A stretch of DNA of 64,000 nucleotides, taken from the NCBI RefSeq assembly GCF_002335445.1, contig NZ_BDME01000001.1, positions 434,001-498,000 on the forward strand, given 5' to 3'. Source of the stretch: Lebetimonas natsushimae (lineage in GTDB: Bacteria > Campylobacterota > Campylobacteria > Campylobacterales > Nautiliaceae). Below the pieces are notes generated by a model. The model saw only the letters and a program-made list of their open reading frames with translations, was not told the origin of the DNA and searched no databases. Shown here one piece after another: positions 8,683-16,710 of the stretch. Numbering within the stretch: position 1 is the stretch's first letter; each line of letters begins with the position of its first letter. A program made the position numbers and the translations under genes.

Positions 8683-8973
8683 TGACTAAATGATAAAAAT
8701 ATAAAAATAATTTCAAAGATAAAAATATTACAGCTCAATGGCCCATTTTGCTAACGCAACGCTAAAATTTAACTAATAATTGCAAACAGGAGAGCCGTTA
8801 ATAAAACGACAACTGCTTGTCGTTTTTAGGCTCGCACGGCGATGAATTTGTGCAAATTTGCACTTTATACGCCTGTAGCCCTAAGGGCTTGATACAATTT
8901 TTTGAACGCAAAATTTTTGCTAAATTTCGTACGATGTAATATTTTTACTTTTTCGTTATTTAGCCAGTGTCAA
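8683..8973 (+). repeat. Structured repeat element, copy 1 (direct repeat of 12683-12962)
   Basis: This is the whole content of the 304-base gap between lepA and the MFS gene. It shares with the second copy a 20-base left block (AAAGATAAAAATATTACAGC), a central block around GGCGATGAATTTGTGCAAAT, and the right end CGTTATTTAGCCA..GTCAA. The outer ends are imperfect inverted repeats: left TGACTAAATGA, right (reverse complement) TGGCTAAATAACG. A perfect internal 12-bp inverted repeat AAAAATATTACA / TGTAATATTTTT lies further in. It contains no credible ORF. It could be a MITE or the gene of a structured RNA; the exact borders are uncertain by a few bases. Confidence 0.85.
8793..8889 (+). ncRNA. Putative structured RNA core (three-way junction), copy 1
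   Basis: Predicted by hand pairing. A closing helix pairs 8793-8800 with 8882-8889 (one mismatch). Inside it are a perfect 10-bp hairpin AAAACGACAA-CTGC-TTGTCGTTTT (8803-8826) and a second arm ACGGCG/CGCCTGT (8836-8876) capped by GTGCA-AATT-TGCAC (8850-8863). Differences in the second copy keep these helices, mostly as G-U pairs on the + strand. An alternative local hairpin GCCC-TAA-GGGC (8878-8888) competes with the closing helix. Whether it is transcribed is unknown. Confidence 0.5.
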
Positions 8974-8976
8974 AAG

Positions 8977-10092
8977 TTATCCTTTTATTTTAAAAGCAAA
9001 TATAATGCTGATAATTAAGAAAATAAAACTCACAACTCCCACTTTTTCAAGTCCTATCATATCACTTAATACACCTATTGAAAATGTGACAAATGCGGGA
9101 ATTAGGAAAGCTAACATCATATAAACGCCGTTTAGGGCTGTTGAATTTTCATGATGGTGGATAATTGATAACATTACGGGACCTGTGGAGAATAGGCTAA
9201 GACCGAGTAAAATGAGAGGCAAATAAATCAAATGAAAATAGATAAATAGAGGCATTGAAACAATTGCGATTAAAGTAGAAAATATTAAAGTTTTTTTATA
9301 ACCGAATTTATCTCCTATATTACCGGCTAAAAAAGTACCTAAAATTGCAAAAAACTGAAAAAATGAAAGTGAAATATTGGCTTTTGTTAAACTCTCTCCA
9401 ATATGGGTTAAAAAAAGCGGCAAATAAAAAGCAAAAAATATTTTTGCAAAACTTTGAAAAAACATAAATGCTGAAATGGTCAGGAAAAAATTTTTATATT
9501 CCATAAAAATTTTAAAATCGGCTTTTTGTTTTGTTTTTGGTTTAAAATCCCCTTTTATGTCTTTTAGTTTCCACCATAAAAAAGCTGAAGCAAAAAAAGC
9601 AAAAAACACTGTTTTTAACAGTCCTTCAAGTCCCCAAATACTGACAGCGGCCGTTGCTATCAAAGGTGCTATAGTCCTTGCAAGTTCCCCTCCCACCATA
9701 AACATACTCATACCAAAGCCCATTTTAGGTGTAACTTCCTTTACGATACCGGGAGTTGCTATATGGAAAATCTGGGCTGAAATTCCGGCAAGAAATATCA
9801 AAATAAGTAATATTATGTAATTTGGCGCAATTCCTATAAGAGACATAAAAATTGCTGTAATACTTGGTGAGAGTATTGTGAAAATTCTTAAATCTTTTCT
9901 TGAAATTAAAAGTCCCAAATATGGATTAAAAAGTGCGGGTATTCTTCTTATTACATCAAGAATTGAAGCTTCTGTAACATTAAGGCCTAATTTTTGTATT
10001 AAAAGCGGTAATACCGGTGCAAGGAAAGAAGTGTAAATGTCATGTGTTAAATGTGCAAAGGAAAGGAGAAAAACATTAAATTTATTTTTCAT
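8977..10092 (-). CDS. MFS transporter, fosmidomycin-resistance (Fsr)-like
   Basis: Inner-membrane major facilitator protein of 371 residues with about twelve hydrophobic helices. The N-terminus (SFAHLTHDIYTSFLAPVLP) matches the Fsr-like MFS group, and the inter-helix motif GNIGDKFGYKK fits the MFS GxxxDRxGRR signature. The substrate cannot be told from sequence; drug or metabolite export are the usual roles. It is the last gene of the metK-trpB-MFS series on the minus strand, 37 bases after trpB, and its 3' end abuts repeat copy 1. Confidence 0.85.
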   Translation of the reverse strand: MKNKFNVFLLSFAHLTHDIYTSFLAPVLPLLIQKLGLNVTEASILDVIRRIPALFNPYLGLLISRKDLRIFTILSPSITAIFMSLIGIAPNYIILLILIFLAGISAQIFHIATPGIVKEVTPKMGFGMSMFMVGGELARTIAPLIATAAVSIWGLEGLLKTVFFAFFASAFLWWKLKDIKGDFKPKTKQKADFKIFMEYKNFFLTISAFMFFQSFAKIFFAFYLPLFLTHIGESLTKANISLSFFQFFAILGTFLAGNIGDKFGYKKTLIFSTLIAIVSMPLFIYFHLIYLPLILLGLSLFSTGPVMLSIIHHHENSTALNGVYMMLAFLIPAFVTFSIGVLSDMIGLEKVGVVSFIFLIISIIFAFKIKG

Positions 10093-10129
10093 AAATTGCC
10101 TTTTTTTAAGGCGAATTGTAGCAGAAAAA

Positions 10130-11341
10130 TTATAATTTGATGTTTCTTATTCCGTAATTTTCCACTACAAAATCTATATCTTTATCCCCTCTGCCTGAAA
10201 GATTTACTAAAATAGTATCGTTTGGTTTTTCTTTTGCCAGTTTCATAGCAAAAGCAACTGCGTGGGCGCTTTCAAGAGCCGGAATAATACCTTCATACTG
10301 ACTCAAGGCATAAAAAGCATCAACGGTTTCTTCGTCTGTGATTGCCGCTATATTTAATCTTCCGCTTTCTTTTAAAAATGCCTGTTCAGGCCCGACTCCC
10401 GGATAATCAAGTCCGCTTGCTATTGAATATACTGGGGCAGGGTTTCCGTTTTCGTCTTTTAGCATAATTGTATTAAATCCATGAATCACCCCTTCATCCC
10501 CAAACATAAGTGTTGCCGCATGTTCTCCTAGTTTTGTGCCTTTTCCCAAAGGTTCAACTGCATATAATTCCACTTCGTCATCAATAAATCCGCTGAATAT
10601 TCCCATGGCGTTGCTGCCACCTCCTACACAGGCCACAACATTATCCGGTAAAAATCCTGTCATTTCCAAAAACTGCTCTTTTGCCTCAAATCCGACAACA
10701 CTTTGAAAATCTCTTACCATCATTGGAAAAGGATGAGGGCCTACAACACTGCCTATTGCATATAAAGCTGTGTCAAGCTGTTTTACATAACTCTCAAATG
10801 CACTGTCGACCGCTTCTTTTAGTGTTTTGAGTCCATGTGTTGCGGGTACAACTTCAGCCCCTAAAATTTTCATTCTGACAACATTCGGATGCTCTTTTTC
10901 TATATCAACTTCACCCATATGAATTTCACATTCCAACCCGAAATATGCAGCTGCCGTTGCCAGGGCGACTCCGTGCTGGCCTGCCCCTGTTTCGGCTATA
11001 AGCTTTTTTTTGCCCAAATATTTGGCAAGAAGGGCTTCTCCCATGCAGTGGTTTAATTTATGTGCCCCCATATGGTTTAAATCTTCCCTTTTTAAATATA
11101 TCTGGGCTCCTCCTATTGCGTCGGATAATCTTTTCGCATGATATACAGGTGTCGGTCTTCCCTGAAAATGTTTTTGAATTCTTCTGAGTTCGCTTATAAA
11201 ATCGTGGGAGTGTTTAAGTTTAAGGTAAGCTTTTGTAATTTTTTCAAATTCCTCTTTTAAAATATCAGGAATATACGCACCACCAAATCTTCCAAAAAAA
11301 CCTTCACTGTCAGGATATTTTTGTAAATGTGATTTTTTCAT
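10130..11341 (-). CDS. trpB: Tryptophan synthase beta chain (TrpB), unlinked from trpA
   Basis: PLP enzyme joining indole and serine to make tryptophan, 403 residues. It has the N-terminal [13 protein letters not shown], the PLP lysine K95 in [16 protein letters not shown] at 117-124, and the phosphate loop GGGSNAMG. The lysine loop is unusual: [16 protein letters not shown] instead of the common HTGAHKINNALGQALL. There is no trpA or other trp gene beside it, so it may be a stand-alone paralogue. An AAAAGG site precedes the ATG. It lies with metK upstream and the MFS gene downstream. Confidence 0.92.
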   Translation of the reverse strand: MKKSHLQKYPDSEGFFGRFGGAYIPDILKEEFEKITKAYLKLKHSHDFISELRRIQKHFQGRPTPVYHAKRLSDAIGGAQIYLKREDLNHMGAHKLNHCMGEALLAKYLGKKKLIAETGAGQHGVALATAAAYFGLECEIHMGEVDIEKEHPNVVRMKILGAEVVPATHGLKTLKEAVDSAFESYVKQLDTALYAIGSVVGPHPFPMMVRDFQSVVGFEAKEQFLEMTGFLPDNVVACVGGGSNAMGIFSGFIDDEVELYAVEPLGKGTKLGEHAATLMFGDEGVIHGFNTIMLKDENGNPAPVYSIASGLDYPGVGPEQAFLKESGRLNIAAITDEETVDAFYALSQYEGIIPALESAHAVAFAMKLAKEKPNDTILVNLSGRGDKDIDFVVENYGIRNIKL

Positions 11342-11384
11342 GGTAAGCCTTTTTTGCTAATTGTAGCAAAAAGAAGGAAAAAAG

Positions 11385-12533
11385 TTAATTTAAATTTAAA
11401 AATTCTTTAATTTCTTCCACTTTGTCTGTTTTTTCCCATGTAAACTCTTCTCTTCCAAAATGCCCGTAAGCTGCTGTTTTTCTGTAAATCGGTTTTAGTA
11501 AATCAAGGGTTTCAATAATTCCTTTTGGAGTTAAATTAAATATTTTTCTAACTGCATCTTCTATTTTTTTCTCATCCACTTTTGCGGTGCCGTGAGTATC
11601 CACATAAATACTGACCGGCTCAACCACACCGATTGCATAAGCAATTTGAACTGTAATTTTTTCAGCTGCCCCAGCTGCAACCAGGTTTTTTGCCACATAT
11701 CTTGCTGCATACGCACCGCTTCTGTCAACTTTTGTCGGGTCTTTTCCACTAAATGCTCCTCCACCATGAGGAGCAGCTCCCCCATAAGTATCTACGATAA
11801 TTTTTCTTCCAGTTAGTCCCGCGTCCCCCTGAGGGCCACCTATTACAAATTTTCCTGTAGGATTTATAAAATATTCTACATTTTTGCTTAGCATACTTGC
11901 AGGGATTACTTTTTTTATAACTTCTTCAATTACTGCTTCTTTTATTTCAGAATAGTTAATATCAGGTTCGTGCTGGGTGGAAACCACCACTTTTTCAACG
12001 CTCACAGGTTTTCCGTTTTGATATTTTACGCTCACTTGTGCCTTACCATCTGGTCTCAGCCACGGAATAATTGCTTCTTTTCTTGCAACTGCAAGTCTTT
12101 TAGTAAGTTTATGTGCAAGCATTATAGGAAGCGGCATAAGTTCAGGTGTTTCAGTACACGCATATCCAAACATCATTCCCTGATCGCCAGCTCCTATTTC
12201 TTCACCTCTTTCAACTCCTTGGCGTATATCAGGGCTTTGTTCCCCGACTCCGTTTAACACTCCGGCGGTTCTGTAATCAAATCCGAACCTTGCATCAGTG
12301 TAACCGATTTCTCTTATAACTTCTCTTGCAATTTCCTGCATTGGGGCATATGTTACGGTTTTAAGTTCACCTGCAATAATACAAAAACCGTTGCTTAAAA
12401 GTGTTTCACAGGCAACTTTTGCGTTTTTATCTCTTTCAATAATGTAATCAAGTATGGCATCACTTATTTGGTCTGCCATTTTATCCGGGTGGCCCTCGGT
12501 TACACTTTCACTGCTAAATAAATATTCCCTCAT
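11385..12533 (-). CDS. metK: S-adenosylmethionine synthase
   Basis: Makes SAM from methionine and ATP; 382 residues, full length. Signature motifs are [16 protein letters not shown] near the start, [25 protein letters not shown] and [22 protein letters not shown]. It is preceded by AAGGAG and by a leader of about 100 bases with a strong hairpin. It is the probable first gene of a metK-trpB-MFS unit; metE lies 1.9 kb away, divergently arranged but on the same strand, so two steps of methionine/SAM supply are close together. Confidence 0.97.
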   Translation of the reverse strand: MREYLFSSESVTEGHPDKMADQISDAILDYIIERDKNAKVACETLLSNGFCIIAGELKTVTYAPMQEIAREVIREIGYTDARFGFDYRTAGVLNGVGEQSPDIRQGVERGEEIGAGDQGMMFGYACTETPELMPLPIMLAHKLTKRLAVARKEAIIPWLRPDGKAQVSVKYQNGKPVSVEKVVVSTQHEPDINYSEIKEAVIEEVIKKVIPASMLSKNVEYFINPTGKFVIGGPQGDAGLTGRKIIVDTYGGAAPHGGGAFSGKDPTKVDRSGAYAARYVAKNLVAAGAAEKITVQIAYAIGVVEPVSIYVDTHGTAKVDEKKIEDAVRKIFNLTPKGIIETLDLLKPIYRKTAAYGHFGREEFTWEKTDKVEEIKEFLNLN

Positions 12534-12589
12534 AAATTCTCCTTGTTTAATTTTACATTTTCAATTATTCATTAAATTGCATACTCCTA

Positions 12590-12621
12590 TTTTGAAAGTG
12601 CTAAGACTAGCATTTTCAAAA
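12590..12621 (-). promoter_or_regulatory. metK 5'-leader hairpin
   Basis: On the minus strand TTTTGAAAATGCTA / TAGCACTTTCAAAA form a 13-bp stem with one A-C mismatch and a 4-base loop, about 20 bases downstream of a TATAAT box and 57 bases before the metK ATG. The same bases encode a potential eight-residue peptide, MLVLALSK. A regulatory role (SAM sensing, attenuation or mRNA stability) is inference; it does not match a SAM riboswitch class I can recognise. Confidence 0.45.
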
Positions 12622-12641
12622 GACAAGAATATGCAAATGTA

Positions 12642-12647
12642 ATTATA
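12642..12647 (-). promoter_or_regulatory. Putative -10 element for metK
   Basis: TGTATAAT on the minus strand, an extended -10, roughly 110 bases upstream of the metK ATG, immediately inside the distal arm of the inverted repeat. Confidence 0.55.
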
Positions 12648-12682
12648 CAATTGAAAAATAAAAATGTAAAATTAAAAGGTAC

Positions 12683-12962
12683 TGATTAAATATGTATAAT
12701 TTTAAAATTTTAAAGATAAAAATATTACAGCAGAGTGTGATTTTCCTAAAGTATTACTCAAATTTTGCTAAAGATTGCAAGCAGGAGAAAGGTTGATAAA
12801 ATGACAGCCACTTGTTGTTTTAAGGTTTGTACGGCGACGAATTTGTGCAAATTTGTACTTTATACGCCTATACAACCCAACCTATTAATTACAATTTTTT
12901 AAATGTAAAATTTTTGTTAAATATCAGAGCTTACATTTTTTCCGTTATTTAGTCAGGGTCAA
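12683..12962 (+). repeat. Structured repeat element, copy 2 (direct repeat of 8683-8973)
   Basis: It fills most of the 481-base gap between divergent metK and the chemoreceptor gene. Same orientation and order of blocks as copy 1: AAAGATAAAAATATTACAGC, TTTTGCTAA, ATTGCAAGCAGGAGA, ACGGCGACGAATTTGTGCAA, ACTTTATACGCC, CGTTATTTAGTCA..GTCAA. Ends are again imperfect inverted repeats (TGATTAAATA left, TGACTAAATAACG right in reverse complement). Middle parts have drifted, so the copies are not a recent duplication. No credible ORF. Confidence 0.85.
12790..12883 (+). ncRNA. Putative structured RNA core (three-way junction), copy 2
   Basis: Same architecture as copy 1. The closing helix is AGGTTG (12790-12795) with CAACCT (12878-12883), in which several base pairs differ from copy 1 on both sides yet still pair. 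The first hairpin AAAATGACAG-CCAC-TTGTTGTTTT (12798-12821) keeps 10 pairs by three G-U wobbles. The second arm GGCG/CGCC is capped by GTGCA-AATT-TGTAC (12845-12858), again with a G-U. The wobbles work only in a + strand transcript. Transcription is not shown. Confidence 0.5.
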
Positions 12963-13014
12963 TTTAATTTTTGTTAATTTATGATAAAATTAAAAAAAAA
13001 TTAAAGGGATAAAA

Positions 13015-14184
13015 ATGTTCTTTTCAAAAAAAGATGAATCATGTGATTATTTAAAACGTTTTATTGAAGAAGAATATAAAAAAATATTTTCCGATGACAA
13101 TTTAAATATAGAAGAAAAATTAAAAAAAATTTTAGAAACTAAAGATAATGAAATAGAAGAATGGAGATATTTTAAAACTCATTTTCCTGTTGCTTTTTTT
13201 GTTATTTCTCCTGAGAGAAAAATTATTGAATTTAATAAAGAATTTGAAAAACTGACTGGATTTAACGCTTATGAAATCAGTGGGAAAGGGGGTGCTGAAA
13301 TTTTGTGGCCTCCAAATCCAAGTGAATGCAAAGTCTGTAAATTGGCAATGAAATATTTAAATGAAAGAAAAACCGGAATTGGGACTGCTGAAATTATTAC
13401 AAAAGATGGCAAGAAACTTCCTGTATTCGTTTATGTGGAACCTCTGGTAATTAATGGCAGAGTTACAAAAGTTTTTATAATGCTTAGAGCAAGACTGATG
13501 GATATTAAAGAGAGAAAAGAATATATGCAAAAACAGATTGCTCCTATTAAAGAAATTTTATTGAAAATAGCAAACGGGGATGTAAAAGAGACTCTCACAC
13601 TTGATAAAGACAATGAACTTAAAGAACTGGAAGAACCAATTAATAAAATTATTTTAACATTGAATGATATTGTTTCAAAAATTTTAAAATCGGCTAATAA
13701 TGTAGTTAACATTGCAACTGATACCAAAAAAATTATAAGTGATACCAAAAACTGGAATGAAAACGTTTTTCAGGTTAGACAATCAGAACTTACCAATCAG
13801 GCAGAGAGCTTAGAAACTTCCGTAAAAGAAATTGAAAATATGGTAAATTTAATAAAAGAAATATCAGACCAGACTAATTTATTGGCGCTTAATGCGGCAA
13901 TAGAAGCGGCAAGGGCAGGTGAACACGGAAGGGGATTTGCGGTAGTTGCGGATGAAGTCAGGAAATTGGCTGAGAGAAGTCAAAAATCTACAGATGAAAT
14001 AACAGCAACGATTTCAACTATTAAAAACAATACTGCAAATATGGTTTCAAATATTGAAGAAACAACCAAAGAGGCTTCAACATTGACAGAAAGTTTGGAT
14101 AAAATTGAAGAAAACTTTGACAAAATAGAAGAAGATTCAATGGAATTAAAAAAAGAAGTTGATATATTTAAAATTAATAACTAA
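13015..14184 (+). CDS. Soluble PAS-domain methyl-accepting chemotaxis protein
   Basis: Cytoplasmic chemoreceptor of 389 residues. There is no membrane segment. Residues about 45-160 form a PAS domain ([20 protein letters not shown] ... [20 protein letters not shown]). It carries an unusual CKVC pair in the insert [13 protein letters not shown] that could bind metal or respond to redox. After a helical linker comes the highly conserved receptor tip, [19 protein letters not shown] then [18 protein letters not shown], which contacts CheA/CheW. The signalling domain is short. The 3' end overlaps the next, convergent gene by 11 bases. Confidence 0.9.
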   Translation: MFFSKKDESCDYLKRFIEEEYKKIFSDDNLNIEEKLKKILETKDNEIEEWRYFKTHFPVAFFVISPERKIIEFNKEFEKLTGFNAYEISGKGGAEILWPPNPSECKVCKLAMKYLNERKTGIGTAEIITKDGKKLPVFVYVEPLVINGRVTKVFIMLRARLMDIKERKEYMQKQIAPIKEILLKIANGDVKETLTLDKDNELKELEEPINKIILTLNDIVSKILKSANNVVNIATDTKKIISDTKNWNENVFQVRQSELTNQAESLETSVKEIENMVNLIKEISDQTNLLALNAAIEAARAGEHGRGFAVVADEVRKLAERSQKSTDEITATISTIKNNTANMVSNIEETTKEASTLTESLDKIEENFDKIEEDSMELKKEVDIFKINN

Positions 14185-14434
14185 CTTCTTTTTTATTTAA
14201 ACATTCTTTTGAAACCTTAGCAATAAAATTTAATACATCTTTATCTTTTTGATGCCAAATAAAAAAATTATAAGGATATCTTGCCTTAATTTTTTCAAAA
14301 ACACATTTGCAATAATTATATTTATCTGGTAAAGAAGAACTTTGTTCACAGGCATGTATAAATTTAAACTGATAATCAAAAGGATAATAATAAGAAAAAA
14401 GAAAAAGAGGAAAAATTAATATAAGTTTTTTCAT
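14174..14434 (-). CDS. Small secreted cysteine-containing protein, unknown function
   Basis: 86 residues beginning with a signal peptide ([16 protein letters not shown]). The mature part holds four cysteines in the arrangement [11 protein letters not shown], which could make two disulfides in the periplasm, followed by YPYNFFIW. I recall similar short exported proteins in many bacteria but no function. It starts at the metE stop (overlap of 4 bases) so is probably co-transcribed with metE. Confidence 0.7.
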   Translation of the reverse strand: MKKLILIFPLFLFSYYYPFDYQFKFIHACEQSSSLPDKYNYCKCVFEKIKARYPYNFFIWHQKDKDVLNFIAKVSKECLNKKEVSY

Positions 14435-16677
14435 AAACTCTTTCTAACTTCTATTGTGGCATCAACCATATTTTTTAAAGACGGTCTAACTTCTTCCCAT
14501 TTTCTTGTTTTAAGTCCGCAGTCAGGGTTAATCCATACTTTTTCTTTTGGCAATACTTCTAAAATAGCCTTAATTTGTTCAACTATTTCTTCTTTGCTTG
14601 GAATTCTTGGGCTGTGAATATCATACACTCCTGGTCCGATTTCACCTTTATACCCTCTTTCTTTAAAGATTTTAAGCAGTGAATTGTCACTTCTTGCATT
14701 TTCAATTGAGATAACGTCTGCATCCATATCTTCAATTGCATCCATAATATCACTGAATTCAGAATAACACATATGAGTATGGATTTGAGTTTCTGGTTTT
14801 ACAGAACTTGTTGTAATTCTAAAAGATGTAATAGCCCAGTCTTCATAATCTTTTCTTTTTTCATTTCTAAGCGGATATCCTTCCCTTAGTGCCGCTTCAT
14901 CAACCTGGATTACTTTAATTCCTGCAGCTTCAAGCGCTTCAACTTCATCTCTTATTGCAATAGCCATCTGATAAGCTGTAACTCTTTTATCCTGGTCGTC
15001 CCTTACAAAAGACCAGTTTAGCATTGTAACAGGACCTGTTAGCATTCCTTTCATAGGTTTTTCTGTTAGGCTTTGAGCGTATGTAATCCATTCAACTGTC
15101 ATATCTTTAGGTCTAGAAACATCTCCGTAAATTAGAGGCGGTTTTACACATCTGCTTCCGTAACTTTGAACCCATCCGTTTTGTGAAAATGCAACACCGC
15201 TTAGCTGTTCACCGAAATATTCAACCATGTCATTTCTTTCAAATTCACCGTGAACCAATACATCAAGTCCGATTTGTTCCTGGAATTCAACACAGTCTTT
15301 AATCATTTCTTTAATTTTTGTTTTATATTCTTCTTCACTGATTACACCGTTTTTATAATCGCGTCTAAGTTTTCTAAGTTCCGGTGTTTGAGGGAAGCTT
15401 CCTATTGTTGTTGTAGGTAGTATTGGATATTTTAGGTTTTCATGCTGAAGTTTGATTCTCTCTTCAAAAGGCACGCTTCTGTGTTTATCTTTTTCAGTTA
15501 AGTTTGATACTCTGTCTTGGACTACAGGGTCATGAATTTTGCTTGAAGTTTTTCTTGTAGCAATTGCTTCTTTGTTTCCTTCAAATACTTCTTTTTCGTA
15601 TTCACTTAAAGCTTCATCTCTAAACAATTTATCAATAACTCTTATTTCATCAAGTTTTTCAAGTGCGTAGCTTATCCATGATTTGATATCTTCATCCATT
15701 TTTGTTTCATATTTTAATGTATATGGCACATGTAACAATGAACAGCTGCTTCCTACTAAGATATTGTTTTTATCATATCCTTCTGCAAGACCTTTAAGGA
15801 ATGCCACTGATTTTTCAATATCATTTACCCACACATTTCTTCCGTTAACAATTCCGATTCCTACTTTTTTACCAGATTCAATTAAAGTTTTAATAGAATT
15901 TTCACTTCCGTGTACGAAATCTAAAAACATTCCTTCAATTGGAGTTGTTGCCAAAACTTCATTTGCTTCGTTTGAATGTTCAAAATAAGTTGCTACAAAA
16001 TTGCCTTTACCGATTCTCTCATATACTTTTTTTAATATTTCCAAATCTTTTTTTGTAGGATTTGTTACAAAATATGGCTCGTCAAATTGAATTACCAAAT
16101 TGCTATCTAGTGCTTTAATTTCTTTAATTAATTCTTCATATACAGGGATTAATTTTTCAATTACTTCATATTCATCACCATCAACTTTACTAAGTTTTAC
16201 GAAAGTAACAGGTCCTATTAAATTTACTTTTGGGGTAATTCCAAGAGTTTTAATTTCATTGTATTCTTCTTTAATTTTTGTAATATCAACTTTAAAATCC
16301 ATATTAGCATTAATTTCTGGAACAATATAATGATAGTTTGTATTAAACCATTTTGTCATTTCAAGTGCTTTATGAGTTTTATCCCCTCTTGCCATTGCAA
16401 AATATCTGTCCATACAGTTTTCAATGTCTTTATAATTTTCCGGAATTGCATTTAAAATTACGCTCATGTCAAGCATATTGTCATAAAAAGAAAAATCATT
16501 AATTGATATTAAATCAATACCGGCATTTTTTTGATAAACCCAGTGTCTAATTCTTAGCTCACTTGCAGTTTTTTGAAGGTCTTCTTTGCTTGATTTACCA
16601 GCCCAGTAACTCTCAAGCGCTTTTTTGAGCTCTCTTTGTTCCCCGATTCTTGGGAAGCCAATTACATATGTTGCCAT
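14431..16677 (-). CDS. metE: Cobalamin-independent methionine synthase
   Basis: Transfers methyl from 5-methyltetrahydrofolate (triglutamate) to homocysteine, making methionine without B12. 748 residues, full length, two TIM-barrel domains. The zinc site residues appear as HTHMCYSEF and NPDCGLKTRKW in the C-terminal barrel, with VHGEFERNDMVEYFGEQL and the substrate motif GLDVLVHGEFE. The N-terminal MATYVIGFPRIGEQRELKKA sets the start. The gene leads a small unit with the secreted protein downstream; metK lies beyond the chemoreceptor gene. Confidence 0.96.
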   Translation of the reverse strand: MATYVIGFPRIGEQRELKKALESYWAGKSSKEDLQKTASELRIRHWVYQKNAGIDLISINDFSFYDNMLDMSVILNAIPENYKDIENCMDRYFAMARGDKTHKALEMTKWFNTNYHYIVPEINANMDFKVDITKIKEEYNEIKTLGITPKVNLIGPVTFVKLSKVDGDEYEVIEKLIPVYEELIKEIKALDSNLVIQFDEPYFVTNPTKKDLEILKKVYERIGKGNFVATYFEHSNEANEVLATTPIEGMFLDFVHGSENSIKTLIESGKKVGIGIVNGRNVWVNDIEKSVAFLKGLAEGYDKNNILVGSSCSLLHVPYTLKYETKMDEDIKSWISYALEKLDEIRVIDKLFRDEALSEYEKEVFEGNKEAIATRKTSSKIHDPVVQDRVSNLTEKDKHRSVPFEERIKLQHENLKYPILPTTTIGSFPQTPELRKLRRDYKNGVISEEEYKTKIKEMIKDCVEFQEQIGLDVLVHGEFERNDMVEYFGEQLSGVAFSQNGWVQSYGSRCVKPPLIYGDVSRPKDMTVEWITYAQSLTEKPMKGMLTGPVTMLNWSFVRDDQDKRVTAYQMAIAIRDEVEALEAAGIKVIQVDEAALREGYPLRNEKRKDYEDWAITSFRITTSSVKPETQIHTHMCYSEFSDIMDAIEDMDADVISIENARSDNSLLKIFKERGYKGEIGPGVYDIHSPRIPSKEEIVEQIKAILEVLPKEKVWINPDCGLKTRKWEEVRPSLKNMVDATIEVRKSL

Positions 16678-16710
16678 TTGTATCCTTTTTTAAGCGCAAT
16701 TATAACAAAA

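Larger units (their letters stand above)
12546..12676 (-). repeat. Inverted repeat bracketing the metK promoter and leader
   Basis: The 21 bases at 12546-12566 recur in inverted orientation at 12649-12676, identical apart from a 7-base insertion (AAAAATA). The arms enclose the -10 box and leader hairpin of metK. Because the distal arm lies upstream of the expected transcript start, this is a DNA-level rather than an RNA structure. Both arms resemble the dispersed low-complexity motif family found elsewhere in the window. Confidence 0.7.

Noticed and set aside
8683-8973. Repeat copy 1 as an insertion sequence with transposase
   Set aside because: Only about 290 bases long, no ORF on either strand, and no clear target-site duplication; kept as structured repeat.
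12600-12621. Eight-codon leader peptide MLVLALSK upstream of metK
   Set aside because: No ribosome site ahead of the ATG and no run of Met codons as attenuation by methionine would need; the hairpin explains the symmetry.
12590-12660. Known SAM riboswitch in the metK leader
   Set aside because: No SAM-I four-way junction, SMK box or SAM-II pseudoknot signature could be drawn from the sequence.
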